Source: Drosophila persimilis
Lineage: Eukaryota; Arthropoda; Insecta; Diptera; Drosophilidae
Length of the DNA: 64,000 nucleotides
NCBI RefSeq assembly: GCF_003286085.1
Contig: NW_020825546.1
Location: 43,714 to 107,713 of the forward strand
Direction: 5' to 3'
A model generated the notes under the pieces. The model was given only the letters and a program-made list of their open reading frames with translations, did no database searches and was not told where the DNA came from. The translations under genes were made by a program, and so were the position numbers. Below, piece by piece: positions 9,052-21,329 of the stretch; position 1 is the first letter of the stretch; every line of letters starts with the position of its first letter.

Positions 9052-9527
9052 GTCTGCCCTACTTAAAAAGAGTAGATAAAAAAATAAACAGAGAATTAAA
9101 AGTTTTGATAGATACGGGAGCAACTTCCTGTTATATAAAAAAAGGAATTTACGAAAATAAAAAAGAACTATCAATTTATAAGAAAGTTGCTACAGTGAAT
9201 GGGTTTTCAATAATTAAATATTTCCATAATATAACTATTTTCAACACAAAACAAGTGTTTTATGAAATAGATGGAATGGAGGCAGATTTACTAATAGGAT
9301 TTAACCTATTAAAGAAAATCGGAGCTGTTATTGATACAGGAAAGGGGACTTTAAGTTATAAAGACAATGAGGAGAAACTAATATATGACGAGGTCCTTTT
9401 TTTAAACAAATTAACCTTTATAGAAGGAAAAACCATCCTTCCGTTGAAGGAATATATAATAAAAAAATATTTTGAAGCAGAAAAAGAAATGAAAAGTGAT
9501 TCAGTAAAGGTAGAAGGAAGTTTATAT

Positions 9528-9767
9528 AGCTTGGGATCAAAAAATCCTGAGCACGCCGACGAAGAATTATCCGTCAATAGTTTGGGATTCAAATATCCTG
9601 AACCCGCCGTCGTTGAATTATCCGACATCCAAAGTTTTAATAGTTTGGGATTAAAGAATCCTGAACACGCCGTCGTTGAATTATCCGACAATGAACAATT
9701 TAAAAGTTTGGGATGCAAAAATCCTGAACGCGCCGTCGTAGAAATATCCAACATTCAAAATTATGCA
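9528..9767 (+). repeat. In-frame tandem repeat in the gypsy pol linker
   Basis: Four units of 51, 63, 63 and 63 bases, each coding a block of the form SLG.KNPE.AVVELSD. All lengths are multiples of three, so the frame is kept. It lies between protease and reverse transcriptase. Confidence 0.85.
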
Positions 9768-12538
9768 AATTCTGAATTGAAAAAAATGAAATTGTATAAC
9801 ACAATAACCTACAAAGAGGACAATTTAGAGAATCTCAGAGAGAAAATGGTATCTATCATCGAAGAAGACCATGCCAATATAAATTTACAGTTACCGTTCA
9901 GAACGGATATAAAAGGAGAGATTAACACTGAACATGATAGACCGGTATATGGCAAGCAGTATCCATACGCTTATTCGGTTAACGATTTCGTTAATAACGA
10001 AATAAGTAAAATGTTAGATGAAGGTATAATCAGACCTAGTAAAAGCCCATATAATTCACCGGTAATAGTAGTACCAAAGAAGGGAGTAAATGAGGACGGA
10101 ACTCCTAAACATAGATTAGTAATAGACTTTAAGAAACTTAATGAAAACACCATACCGGATAGATACCCTATGCTAGATCCTTCAGTAATCCTTGCCAATT
10201 TAGGTAAGGCAAAGTATTTCTCGGCCATTGATTTAGAGTCAGGTTTCTATCAGATTTTAATGAGGGAATCGGATATTGAAAAAACATCTTTTTCCATGAA
10301 TAACGGCAAATATGAATTTCTAAGAATGACTATGGGATTGACGAACGCTCCCAGAATTTTCCAAAGGGCAATGGACGATATACTTAGAGAACAAGTTGGG
10401 AAAACTTGTCACGTCTATATGGACGATATAATAATATTTTCAAAAACTATAGAACAACATTATAAAGATCTAATTCATATAATACAGATATTGCAAAACG
10501 CTAACATGAAAATTTCCCTAGAAAAGTCTAAATTCTTTCAATTGGAAACCAAATTTCTGGGATACATTGGGATACATTGGGATACAAAATATCATTAAAA
10601 CAGATCCAGACAAAATCTCCACAATACAAAACTATCCAATTCCTAAAAATATCAGAGAGCTACGTAGCTTCTTAGGACTAACAGGGTATTACAGAAAATT
10701 TGTCCGAAATTATGCTACAATTGCCAAACCATTAACAAAATATCTGAGTGGAGTAAATGGGAAAGTTTCACGAAGGGCATCCAAGAAAACATTAATACAG
10801 CTGGATGAACCAGCAATTGGAGCATTTAATAATTTAAAGGACAGTTTAATAGCACATATTGAATTAGTACTACCAGATTACAATAAAAAATTCACATTAA
10901 CCACAGATGCATCGGACATAGCAATAGGTGCAGTTTTGTCGCAAGATGGGAATCCCATAACATTTATTTCTAAAACTTTAAGTAAAACCGAGCAATTATA
11001 TGCTACTAATAAAAAGGAATTATTAGCTATTGTATGGGCATTAAAAAATTTGCGAAATTATTTATACGGAGTGAGTGGAATTGAAATACATACAGATCAC
11101 CAACCTTTGTCCTTTGCAATGTCGCAAAAAAATCCAAATGTTGAAATGAAACGTTGGTATTACTTAATAGAAAGTTTTACACCAAAAATCATTTATAAGC
11201 CAGGCTCAACTAACGTAGTAGCGGACGCTTTATCTCGGATTAAAATAAATCATATGACAGATAGTGATGTCGACCAGACAGAATCAGAATCAGACATAAA
11301 TACTCAGCGTTCAGCAGAGAGTAGTTTTGAAAACGTCATTCAAGAGACTAGCAAGCCTCTAAACCAATTTAAACAGCAGCTACTATTAGCGCAAGGGAGA
11401 TTCACAGTTCATGAGTTATTAAGAGTTTATGAAAATACCCGACATATTATTGAATTTGATACGGTTGACAATCTGCTAATCATTTTAAAAGAATTTATTC
11501 AGCCTCACTTAACCACAGGAATACACTGCACTTTAGAAGACTTATACCTTATCCAAAATAAGCTAAAGGAAAACTTCATAAATAAATTTCTCTTCACGAG
11601 AAAGTTCCTCCAAGATGTAGTAAATTCAGAAGATAAAGCTATAATTATAGAAGAAACACATTGCAGAGCCCATAGAGGACTAGACGAAAATTACAAATAA
11701 ATAACTAAGCTGTATTAGTGGCCAAACCTGCACAAAAAATTAAAAGAATATATAAAAAATTGCGAGATCTGTAACAAAAACAAATATCACAGACACCCTG
11801 TAAAAATTCCAATTGGGGAAGCTCCCATTCCAGCAAAAGAAGGAGATCAATTACACTTAGACATATACTATGCCCAAAACCTAACATTCATAACTTGTAT
11901 AGATTCTTATTCCAAATACTTGGTGGTCAAGGAAATTCAAAGTAAATTAAACATTGAAAATAAGGTAATGGAAATTTTGCAACACTTTCCGTTAGCAACA
12001 TCATTATTGACTGACAACGAACCAAGCTTTACTTCAGCACAATTTAGATCATTCATAAAAAGAAGTAACTTAACTATTTATTATGCTGATCCCAGACACA
12101 GCACCTCAAATGGTCAGGTAGAAAGGGTACATTCCACACTAACAGAAATAGCGCGGTGCATCAAGGATGAACTAAATCTAACAGATTATTCAGAAATAAT
12201 AATAAGGGAGGCACTGAAATATAACCTGACGATACATTCAACGACCAATCAAATGCCATATGACATATTGTATAACAAAATAGAACACAAACATAATCCA
12301 ATATTACTTAAGGAAGCTCAGACCAAAATCCTTAAGCTACATAACAAAGATAGAAGAGAAAAAGATTATAAAATAGGAGAAGTAGTTTATGAAAAGAAAT
12401 TCGGGGAAAGAAATAAACTTCAATCCCGATACAAAAAGCAGGTAGTTAAGGAAAATCGACCGAATAAAATTATAATCAACAATAGAAACAGAATTATACA
12501 TAAAGATAACATCAAATATTAAATATTTTTTCCAGAAA

Positions 12539-12992
12539 ATGTATGCGAATATACTAATACTGACTTTTGTTATATTGACGACTTCGGAAGTAATTGACTA
12601 TACGCATAGTGACTATCTATTGCTCAAAGACGACAGAGACGTTTACACTTATGAAACATACGCTGAACTTTTCCATATTACTAATTTGAGTTTTTATAGA
12701 GAGATAATTGATAAAGAGTCCAAACATGTCAACAAATCAATTAATTCAGACGATGAGTGGGAAATATCAATGGACTTAAGTCTATTAAAATTAATGATTT
12801 CAGAATTAGTTCCAAAACGGAATGAAAGGGGAATTAATGAATTAGGTACCATTTGGAAATGGATAGCAGGCAGCCCTGATCATGACGACTTTTTGAAAAT
12901 ACAAAATAAAGTAAATGAATTAACTGAAAATAATAATAAACAATTTGTAATAAATTCCAAATTTTTCAAAGAAATTGAATTGCTATCAAATT
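12539..12992 (+). pseudogene. env: Gypsy-like env, 5' part, cut by the copia insertion
   Basis: Begins at an ATG with a hydrophobic signal-like N-terminus. It carries an R-x-x-R furin-type site followed by the conserved errantiviral stretch GTIWKWIAGSPDHDDF (about 12846-12893), which lies just after the cleavage site in insect errantivirus/baculovirus-F-type envelope proteins. The copia element interrupts the frame after about 151 codons. The remaining part lies at 18111-19084. Confidence 0.8.
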
Positions 12993-13241
12993 TGTTGGAA
13001 TACCCCTATTCCCACATTCAAATAATAACATTAAATAATATTATCGATATGTTAGGTATTATTATTATGAGTTAGTCTGGTCACACTTGAAGTGTCGACG
13101 CTCTCTCTTCTTTTGTGATCTCAAGTGTGTGGACCGGTGTTGCAGCAAAAAGTAATCAAGAAATACATAAATAATCTTTAAAGAAAAACATAACTTGGTA
13201 CTGTCTTCCGTTTACTAATTGTCATAGCCAGTCTACCAATA
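12993..13241 (+). repeat. 5' LTR of copia-like element A (subtype 1)
   Basis: 249 bp, TGTTGGAATACCCC at the start and CTACCAATA at the end. Subtype 1 is marked by ACCCC near the start and GTGTCGACGC in the middle. Confidence 0.95.
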
Positions 13242-13256
13242 GGTTATGGGCCCAGT
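13242..13256 (+). promoter_or_regulatory. Copia-type primer binding site
   Basis: GGTTATGGGCCCAGT directly after the LTR is the copia-type site, which pairs with an internal part of initiator tRNA-Met rather than its 3' end. The same site follows the LTRs at 34960 and 39043. Confidence 0.85.
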
Positions 13257-13373
13257 CCACGCCAATTTAAATAAATTAAATTAATAACAAATAGTTGTGA
13301 AATTAGTTCCGCGTGCGTTCTTGTGTAGTTTTTTTTGTAGTGTGTGTGTGTATAATATATACATACATAGAAA

Positions 13374-16300
13374 ATGGAAAGAAATAAGCAACATATTAAG
13401 CCTTTTTGTGGCGAGAAATATTCTATATGGAAATTTAGAATCAGAGCTTTGTTTGCTGAATTAGAGGTGCTCCAAGTAGTCGATAACATAATGCCTAACG
13501 AAGTAGATGATAATTGGAAAAAGGCAGAGCGATGTGCGAAGAGCATTTTAATTCAATATTTAGGCGACGCATTTCTAAACTTCGCGGCAGGCGACATTTC
13601 GGCACGTGATATTCTGAAGAATTTAGACGCCATATATGAGCGTAGAAGCCTTGCGTCGCAATTAGCTGCACGTAAACGTTTAATAACACTCAAACTCTCA
13701 AGTGAAATGACACTTTCGAGTCATTTTGTTATTTTTGATGAAACAGTGAGTGAGTTGTTAGGGGCGGGCGCTAAAATGGATGAGATGGACAAAGTGGCAC
13801 ATTTGCTGCAGACTCTACCTTCAACCTATAATGGTGTCATCACGGCAATCGAAACTTTGTCAGATGAAACTCTATCATTAGCGTTTGTAAAAAATAAATT
13901 GTTCGACTACGAGACCAAATTAAGAAATGAAAGTACTGATACAAGTAGTAAAGTCATGAAGGCAGTTGTAAGAAATAATAACAATTTTAATAATCGTAAA
14001 ACGTTTGGATCTAGAAACACACGGCAAAAGATATTATTTAAGGGAAAAGCTAGAAGTAATATTAAATGCCATCACTGTGGCAAAGGGCACATGAAAAAAG
14101 ACTGTTACCAGTTTATAAGGTTAAATCAAAACAAAGAAAATTATAAACATAATAAACAAGCTCAGCTTGCAGCATCGGGCCACGGGTTCGCATTTATGAT
14201 GCGGAAAATGAAAAAGAGTGATCAAATAAATAATGAACTCGGTTTTATACTCGATTCTGGTACAACGGATCATTAGATCAATGATGACTCGCTGTAAGCC
14301 GATTGCATCGAATTGGAGCAGCCAATTACAATCGCTGTGGCAAAAGAAGGCGAGTTTTTATATGCCACTAAGCGTGGAATTGTGCGGCTGCACAATAGAC
14401 ACAATATCACACTGGAGGATGTGCTCTACTGCAAGGAGGCAGCAGGAAACCTCATGTCTGTCAAGCGTCTGCAACAGGCAGGGATGTCAATTAAGTTTGA
14501 CTGTGGTGGTGTCTCCATATCAAAAAATGGAGTAATTGTTGTTAAACATACAGGTATGTTGGATATACCTGTAGTCAAATTCCAAGCATACAGTGTAGAT
14601 GCTAGGAACAAAAATAATTATCGATTATGGCATGAGAGGTTGGGGCATATAAGCAATGCAAAATTGCTTGAAATAAAGAATAATAATTTATTTAATGACA
14701 GTAATCTTCTTGTTAATTTAAAAATATCAGATGAAGTTTGTGAGTCATGTTTAAATGGGAAACAGGCTAGGTTGCCATTTAAGCAATCTAAAGATAAAAG
14801 TTATATAAAACGTCCCTTGTTTGTAATACATTCAGATGTATGTGGCCCCATTAAACCAGTTACACTAGACGATAAAAATTATTTTGTGATCTTCGTAGAT
14901 CAATTTACACATTATTGTGTAACCTATTTGTTAAAATATAAATCAGATGTATTCAATGTATTTAAAGATTTTGTAGCAAAGAGCGAGGCTCATTTTAATT
15001 TCAAGATTGTCAATTTGTACATTGACAACGGTAGAGAATACTTGTCGAATGAAATGCGTGAGTTCTGCGTTAATAAAGGAATAAGTTATCATTTGACAGT
15101 GCCACATACACCTCAGTTGAATGGTGTTTCGGAGCGAATGATAAGAACCATTACAGAGAAAGCTCGTGCTATGGTAAATGGTGCAAAATTAGACAAAAGT
15201 TTTTGGGGTGAAGCTGTGCTAACTGCAACATATCTAATCAACAGAATTCCAAGCAAAGCACTTGCTGATTGTAAAATGACCCCATATGAGCTGTGGCACA
15301 ATAGAAAGCCCAATTTAAAATTTTTAAGAGTGTTCGGTTCAACCGTGTATGTGCACAACAAAATTAAAAAAGGTAAATTTGATGAAAAATCATTCAAAGC
15401 TATCGTGATAGGGTATGAACAAAATGGACTCAAATTGTGGGATGTCATTAAAGGAAAAGTTATTGTTGCAAGAGATGTTGTCGTAGACGAGACTAATATG
15501 CTTTATTCTAGAGAAGTAAAATTTGAAACAGATTTCCCGAAAGAGAGTAAGGAAAGAAGTCAACAAGAATTCCTGAATGAGAGTAAGGAATCTGATCAGC
15601 TTAATTTCCCGAATGATAGTACGGAATGTGGAATCCTGAATGATAGTAAGGAATGTGATCAGTTTAATTCCCCGAATGAAAGTACGGAATGTGAAATCCT
15701 GAATGAAAGTAAGGAATGCGAAAAGCTGCATTTTCCTAATGAAAGTAGGAAAAGAAAAACTGATTTCCTGAATGATAGTAAGGAATTATATATCCCGAAT
15801 GAGAGTAAGGATTGTGAAAAAGCTGATCAGCCAGATAATTGTCGTGAAGAAAATAAGGATACTAATATAATTAGTAGAAAAAGTGAGAGGTTAAAGTCTA
15901 AGCCGAAGGTGTCTTATAAAGAACATGATAAAAGCTTTAACAAATTTATATTAAATGCCCATATAATGTTTGATGAAGTTCCAAATTCTTTTGATGAAAT
16001 AAATTTTAGGAACGATAAATCTGATTGGGAGGAAGCAATAAATACAGAGTTAAATGCCCATGAAATTAATAACATCTGGACAATTATAAAGAAGCCAGAA
16101 AACAAAAATATTGTAGACAGTAGATGTGTATTTTCCATTAAATATAATGAACTAGGAGTCCCAATAAAATACAAAGCTAGACTGGTTGCAAGAGGATTTA
16201 CTCAAAAGTACCAAGTAGACTATGAAGAAACATTTGCTCCCGTTGCTAGAATTGCCAGTTTTAGGTTCGTACTATCATTGGCAGTCCAGTTTAATTTGAA

Positions 16301-17525
16301 AGTCCATCAGATGGATGTTAAAACAGCTTTCCTCAATGGTACATTAAGTGAGGAGATATATATGCGGCCTCCTCAGGGCGTATTATGCGGTGCTGGGCGT
16401 GTATGCAAACTGAACAAAGCCATTTATGGGCTCAAACAAGCAGCTAGATGCTGGTTTCATGTATTTGAGCAAGCATTGAAAGAATTCGATTTTGTAAACT
16501 CTCCCGTGGATCGTTGCATATATATTCTTGATAGAGGTGACATAAAGAAAAACATATATGTATTATTATATGTTGATGATGTAGTAATAGCGACAAGGGA
16601 TATGGATAGAATGAATAATTTCAAAAATTATTTAAACGAAAGATTTAGAATGACTGACTTAAATGAGATAAAACATTTTATCGGTATCAGAGTAGAAATG
16701 TTTGAAGACAAAATATATTTGAGTCAAGCTGCATATGTAAAAAGAATTTTAAATAAATTTAACATGGATAGTTGCAATTCAGTCAGTACTCCATTACTAA
16801 ATAAACTAAATTATGAGTTACTTAACTCAGGTGAAGACTGCAATGCTCCATGTCGTAACCTTATTGGCTGTTTAATGTACATAATGCTGTGTACACGACC
16901 AGATTTAACTACCGCTGTAAATATCTTGAGTAGATATAGTAGCAAGAACAATGCTGAGTTATGGCAATGTTTAAAAAGGGTTATTAGATATTTAAAGGGA
17001 ACCATTGATATGAAGCTTATATTTAAAAAGAATACATCATTTGAAAATACATTAGTTGGCTATGTAGACTCCGATTGGGGTAGTAATGAGATTGATAGAA
17101 AAAGTACAATGGGTTATTTGTTTAAAATGTTCGATTCCAATTTAATTTGTTGGAATACAAAAAGACAGAATTCAGTGGCAGCTTCATCAACTGAAGCTGA
17201 ATATATGGCCCTATTTGAAGCTGTAAGAGAAGCTTTATGGCTAAAGTCTCTTCTAAATACTATTAATCTTAAACTCGACAGACCCATTAAAATTTATGAA
17301 GACAACCAAGGCTGTATTAGCATTGCAAATAATCCCTCATGTCATAAAAGAGCAAAGCATATTGATATAAAATATCATTTTTCAAGAGAACAGATAGAAA
17401 CTAATGAGATTTCTCTTGAGTATATTAATACAGACAACCAACTTGCTGACATCTTCACGAAGCCACTACCTGCTGGAAGATTTGCGGAACTGCGGAACAA
17501 ATTAGGACTACTACAAGAAGAATGA
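13374..17525 (+). pseudogene. gag-pol: Copia-like gag-pol polyprotein A, two in-frame stops
   Basis: One 1383-codon frame. Gag is followed by a zinc knuckle reading CHHCGKGHMKKDC, which lacks one residue present in the other copies (CHHCGKEGHMKKDC). The protease motif LDSGTTDH is followed at once by TAG (14274) and then TAA (14295). The integrase has its HHCC region (HERLGH, CESC), an aspartate of the core (DNGREY) and the conserved E (VSERMIRT). A linker with FPNES/LNESKE repeats follows (about 15535-15850). Reverse transcriptase has YVDDVVIAT and RNase H has DSDWGS. Copia elements make all proteins from one polyprotein; the two stops prevent that here. The frame upstream and downstream is otherwise open. 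Confidence 0.92.
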
Positions 17526-17851
17526 TTCCAATTTAATGAAAACATGAACATGAAGCTTTATTAACGAATTTATTACATTAATTCATATTTAATTTTTTTT
17601 TTGATTTGAACCAAAAGAACCAATGAATTGTTAAAGTAATTTAATTTTATGTTAATCTAATTTTAAAGTGATCTGATCGGGTTTTTCTGGGTTTTCCCCG
17701 TATCCTTAGAGCAAATGCTAGATCACATAACACTTCCCAGAATGCACACCAACCACATTAGAATAACAATTGAATGTTACCTTTTTGATTTAAGGATGAA
17801 AACTTTTTTATATTTTTTATTTTTATGATTTTGATAATTAATGTTATTTTT

Positions 17852-18110
17852 GAGGGGGGCGTGTTGGAATACCCCTATTCCCACATTCAAATAATAACAT
17901 TAAATAATATTATCGATATGTTAGGTATTATTATTATGAGTTAGTCTGGTCACACTTGAAGTGTCGACGCTCTCTCTTCTTTTGTGATCTCAAGTGTGTG
18001 GACCGGTGTTGCAGCAAAAAGTAATCAAGAAATACATAAATAATCTTTAAAGAAAAACATAACTTGGTACTTTCTTCCGTTTACTAATTGTCATAGCCAG
18101 TCTACCAATA
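17852..18110 (+). repeat. Polypurine tract and 3' LTR of copia-like element A
   Basis: GAGGGGGGCG (17852-17861) directly precedes the 249-bp LTR (17862-18110). This LTR carries GTACTTTC, the only visible difference from the 5' LTR. Confidence 0.93.
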
Positions 18111-19084
18111 AAATTCATTAAAAAATGTCATCTTCAATGAAGAAACGATACTGAGAAAGCATCGTTTAAAATTAATAACTTTTGACCTACTAAATTTAGT
18201 TGATACCATAACCCTCTTAAAAGTAAACATTTTCAATACAAAAATTTTAAATAAAAACGAAATAGAGGACATTTATAAGCATGAAAAACATCCTGTTGAA
18301 CTGTCTGATCTGCTGGACATTGCAACGGTTAAAATAATTCGAAATGCAGATTTAATAATCATTTACATAAAATATCCTCAAATTAAAGATATTTGCAAGT
18401 TTTACCATGCAAGAGCCATCTCACAAAATGATGGAATGTTAGTTATAAGTGAAAAAGTTTGTGAATGTAAGGAGAAATACTATTTAATGAATTATTTTAA
18501 AAGTGAAACTTTTAACAATTACGCACAAATAAATTTAAAGAATACCTGTTTCACCAATTTACTTAATGGCTTTAAAGCCAACTGCACTAAAAAAAAGGGA
18601 AAAAAACAAAGAAATAGACATCATTCAGGATGGTGCCATATTAGTTTCAGGCAAAAATATCGTAGACAATACTACTTTGTTAGGATCGTATCTCCTTATA
18701 TTCAACAACACAATTGTAATAAATAATATAACCCACATAAATGATAAGGGTAAAATTCTAAGATATATATCGCATCATAGATATAGCGATTTTGAATTAG
18801 TTGATTATATACAATCGAATGATAAGCAATTTTCTTTTGATAATGTTAATATTTTAAATCCCCTTATAACATTAGGTAATACGGCCAGATCATTAACAAC
18901 ATTATTTTTAATCATTTTGATATTATTAATGTTATTTTACTTCGGCTATAAATTAACCAAATTTGTACTTATTAAATCAATAAGAATACCGTCAGAAGAA
19001 ATAGTGGAAAGCAACATTCAAATACTGTCAGAAGAAATTAGAGTTCTATCAGAACTTCAAAATGTATCGGGACGAAACATTTAA
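18111..19084 (+). pseudogene. env: Gypsy-like env, 3' part
   Basis: Resumes the env frame directly after the copia insertion and target duplication. It carries several Cys residues typical of the ectodomain and, near the end, a transmembrane segment (LTTLFLIILILLMLFYFGY, about 18895-18951) with a short cytoplasmic tail ending at the TAA at 19082. A frameshift lies in the A-rich run at about 18587-18608. Duplicated at 45103-46076. Confidence 0.8.
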
Positions 19085-19620
19085 GAATGGGGGGAGGTAA
19101 TTCTATTGAGCTCTTATACGAGTTGTAAACAATCTTTGGCTTTCCAAAACGAAAACAATTTCAATCTTGGGCCTCCGCCTAATTGATTTCTAAGATGTAC
19201 AATCGCAATGGCTCCCGCCACAATCCCAATCTTTGACACTCGCCTAAATGGAAAACCAATGTTTGCCCACACCCGGCTTCTCATAAAAAATCTCACACCC
19301 GGCTTTCTGCAGATCCTGCACTTTAGGCATTTTACAGTTCTCTCTTTGGATGACGAAATCCAATACTCGGGATGGCGAAATCAATTTAAATGTTTATAGA
19401 AAAACTATTCCCGAAAGGGATCAACGATGCAAAGATCAGAAAGCTCAAGTCAGTCTTGATCCAGCAGCGACACCGCAAAGTCTAGCTAAAAATTAAGATC
19501 GCGCAATCCCTTTGCCCGGAATTCCTTTGTGACCCTCTACTTAAATCTATATCAGTGAAGTTCGAAGTAAAATAAAAACTTTTTAAAAACACAATCCGCT
19601 ACCGCAGTTATTTAATTTGT
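19085..19620 (+). repeat. Purine tract and 3' LTR of the gypsy-like element
   Basis: GGGGGGAGGT (about 19088-19097) precedes an LTR of ~523 bp. The duplicate at 46091-46620 has about 9 more bases at its start (AACGTACCC), so this copy has lost the first bases of the LTR. It ends abruptly at 19620, where truncated copia sequence begins. Confidence 0.75.
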
Positions 19621-20743
19621 ATGCAAACTGAACAAAGCCATTTATGGGCTCAAACAAGCAGCTAGATGCTGGTTTCAAGTATTTGAGCAAGCATTGAAAG
19701 AATTCGATTTTGTAAACTCTCCCGTGGATCGTTGCATATATATTCTTGATAGAGGTGACATAAAGAAAAACATATATGTATTATTATATGTTGATGATGT
19801 AGTAATAGCGACAAGGGATATGGATAGAATGAATAATTTCAAAAATTATTTAAGCGAAAGATTTAGAATGACTGACTTAAATGAGATAAAACATTTTATC
19901 GGTATCAGAGTAGAAATGTTTGAAGACAAAATATATTTGAGTCAAGCTGCATATGTAAAAAGAATTTTAAATAAATTTAACATGGATAGTTGCAATTCAG
20001 TCAGTACTCCATTACTAAATAAACTAAATTATGAGTTACTTAACTCAGGTGAAGACTGCAATGCTCCATGTCGAAACCTTATTGGCTGTTTAATGTACAT
20101 AATGCTGTGTACACGACCAGATTTAGCTACCGCTGTAAATATCTTGAGTAGATATAGTAGCAAGAACAATGCTGAGTTATGGCAATGTTTAAAAAGGGTT
20201 ATTAGATATTTAAAGGGAACTATTGATATGAAGCTTATATTTAAAAAGAATACATCATTTGAAAATACATTAGTTGGCTATGTAGACTCCGATTGGGGTA
20301 GTAATGAGATTGATAGAAAAAGTACAACGGGTTATTTGTTTAAAATGTTCGATTCCAATTTAATTTGTTGGAATACAAAAAGACAGAATTCAGTGGCAGC
20401 TTCATCAACTGAAGCTGAATATATGGCCCTATTTGAAGCTGTAAGAGAAGCTTTATGGCTAAAGTCTCTTCTAAATAGTATTAATCTTAAACTCGACAGA
20501 CCCATTAAGATTTATGAAGACAACCAAGGCTGTATTAGCATTGCAAATAATCCCTCATGTCATAAAAGAGCAAAGCATATTGATATAAAATATCATTTTT
20601 CAAGAGAACAGATAGAAACTAATGAGATTTCTCTTGAGTATATTAATACAGACAACCAACTTGCTGACATCTTCACGAAGTCACTACCTGCTGGAAGATT
20701 TGCGGAACTGCGGAACAAATTAGGACTACTACAAGAAGAATGA
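19621..20743 (+). pseudogene. pol: Copia-like reverse transcriptase/RNase H fragment
   Basis: Open from the truncation to the natural stop at 20741-20743. It includes YVDDVVIAT, DSDWGS, the RNase H motif SSTEAEYMAL and the terminal LADIFTK. It is intact over its length but has no start or upstream domains. Confidence 0.88.
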
Positions 20744-21329
20744 TTCCAATTTAATGAAAACATGAACATGAAGCTTTATTAACGAATTTATTACATTAAT
20801 TCATATTTAATTTTTTTTTTGATTTGAACCAAAAGAACCAATGAATTGTTAAAGTAATTTAATTTTATGTTAATCTAATTTTAAAGTGATCTGATCGGGT
20901 TTTTCTGGGTTTTCCCCGTATCCTTAGAGCAAATGCTAGATCACATAACACTTCCCAGAATGCACACCAACCACATTAGAAGAAAAATTGAATGTTACCT
21001 TTCTGATTTAATGATGAAAACTTTTTTATATTTTTTTATTTTTATGATTTTGATAATTAATCTTATTTTTGAGGGGGGCGTGTTGGAATACGCCTATTCC
21101 CACATTCAAATAATAACATTAAATAATATTATCGATATGTTAGGTATTATTATTATGAGTTAGTCTGGTCACACTTGAAGTGGCGATGCTCTCTCTTCTT
21201 TTGTGATCTCAAGTGTGTGGACCGGTGTTGCAGCAAAAAGTAATCAAGAAATACATAAATAATCTTTAAAGAAAAACATAACTTGGTACTGTCTTCCGTT
21301 TACTAATTGTCATAGCCAGTCTACCAATA
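19621..21329 (+). mobile_element. 5'-truncated copia-like element with 3' LTR (subtype 2)
   Basis: Begins inside the reverse transcriptase (equivalent to about 16403 of copia A) and runs through RNase H to a 249-bp LTR at 21081-21329. Subtype 2 is marked by ACGCC near the LTR start and GTGGCGATGC in the middle, and by TTTAAGCGAAAG in the body. No target duplication is seen, since the left end is a rearrangement junction with the gypsy LTR. Confidence 0.9.

Larger units (their letters stand above)
9018..12522 (+). pseudogene. pol: Gypsy-like pol (protease, reverse transcriptase, RNase H, integrase), broken
   Basis: Protease carries the aspartic motif DTGATS near 9110. A Pro/Glu-rich linker with four tandem repeats (9528-9767) precedes reverse transcriptase (LVIDFKKLN, YMDDIIIF) up to about 10560. 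There a short duplication containing GGGATACATT shifts the frame. The second frame holds the thumb, RNase H (TTDASDIAIGAVLSQ, HTDHQPL), the integrase HHCC region and the integrase core (LTDNEPSF, NGQVERVHST). TAA at 11698 and TAG shortly after lie inside the HHCC region. The enzymes would copy and integrate the element; this copy cannot make them. The frame ends 16 bases before env. Confidence 0.85.
12993..18110 (+). mobile_element. Copia-like element A, both LTRs, inserted in gypsy env
   Basis: LTRs at 12993-13241 and 17862-18110 (249 bp each) differ visibly at one place (GTACTGTC versus GTACTTTC), so the insertion is fairly recent. Both start TGTTGG and end CCAATA. The element is flanked by a 5-bp duplication AAATT (12988-12992, 18111-18115). 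The primer site, purine tract and one long gag-pol frame are in normal order. Total length is 5118 bp. Confidence 0.95.
7357..19620 (+). mobile_element. 17.6/297-like gypsy (errantivirus-type) element with gag, pol, env and 3' LTR, interrupted by copia
   Basis: Internal region with leader, gag (7807), pol (9018-12522) and env (12539-12992 continuing 18111-19084), then a purine tract and a 3' LTR (19098-19620). The 5' LTR is absent: ISY copy 3 adjoins the leader directly. The env gene holds a complete copia-like element at 12993-18110. Gag has 2 in-frame stops, pol a frameshift and 2 stops, and env a frameshift, so the copy is dead. The env-LTR half recurs at 45103-46620. Confidence 0.85.
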
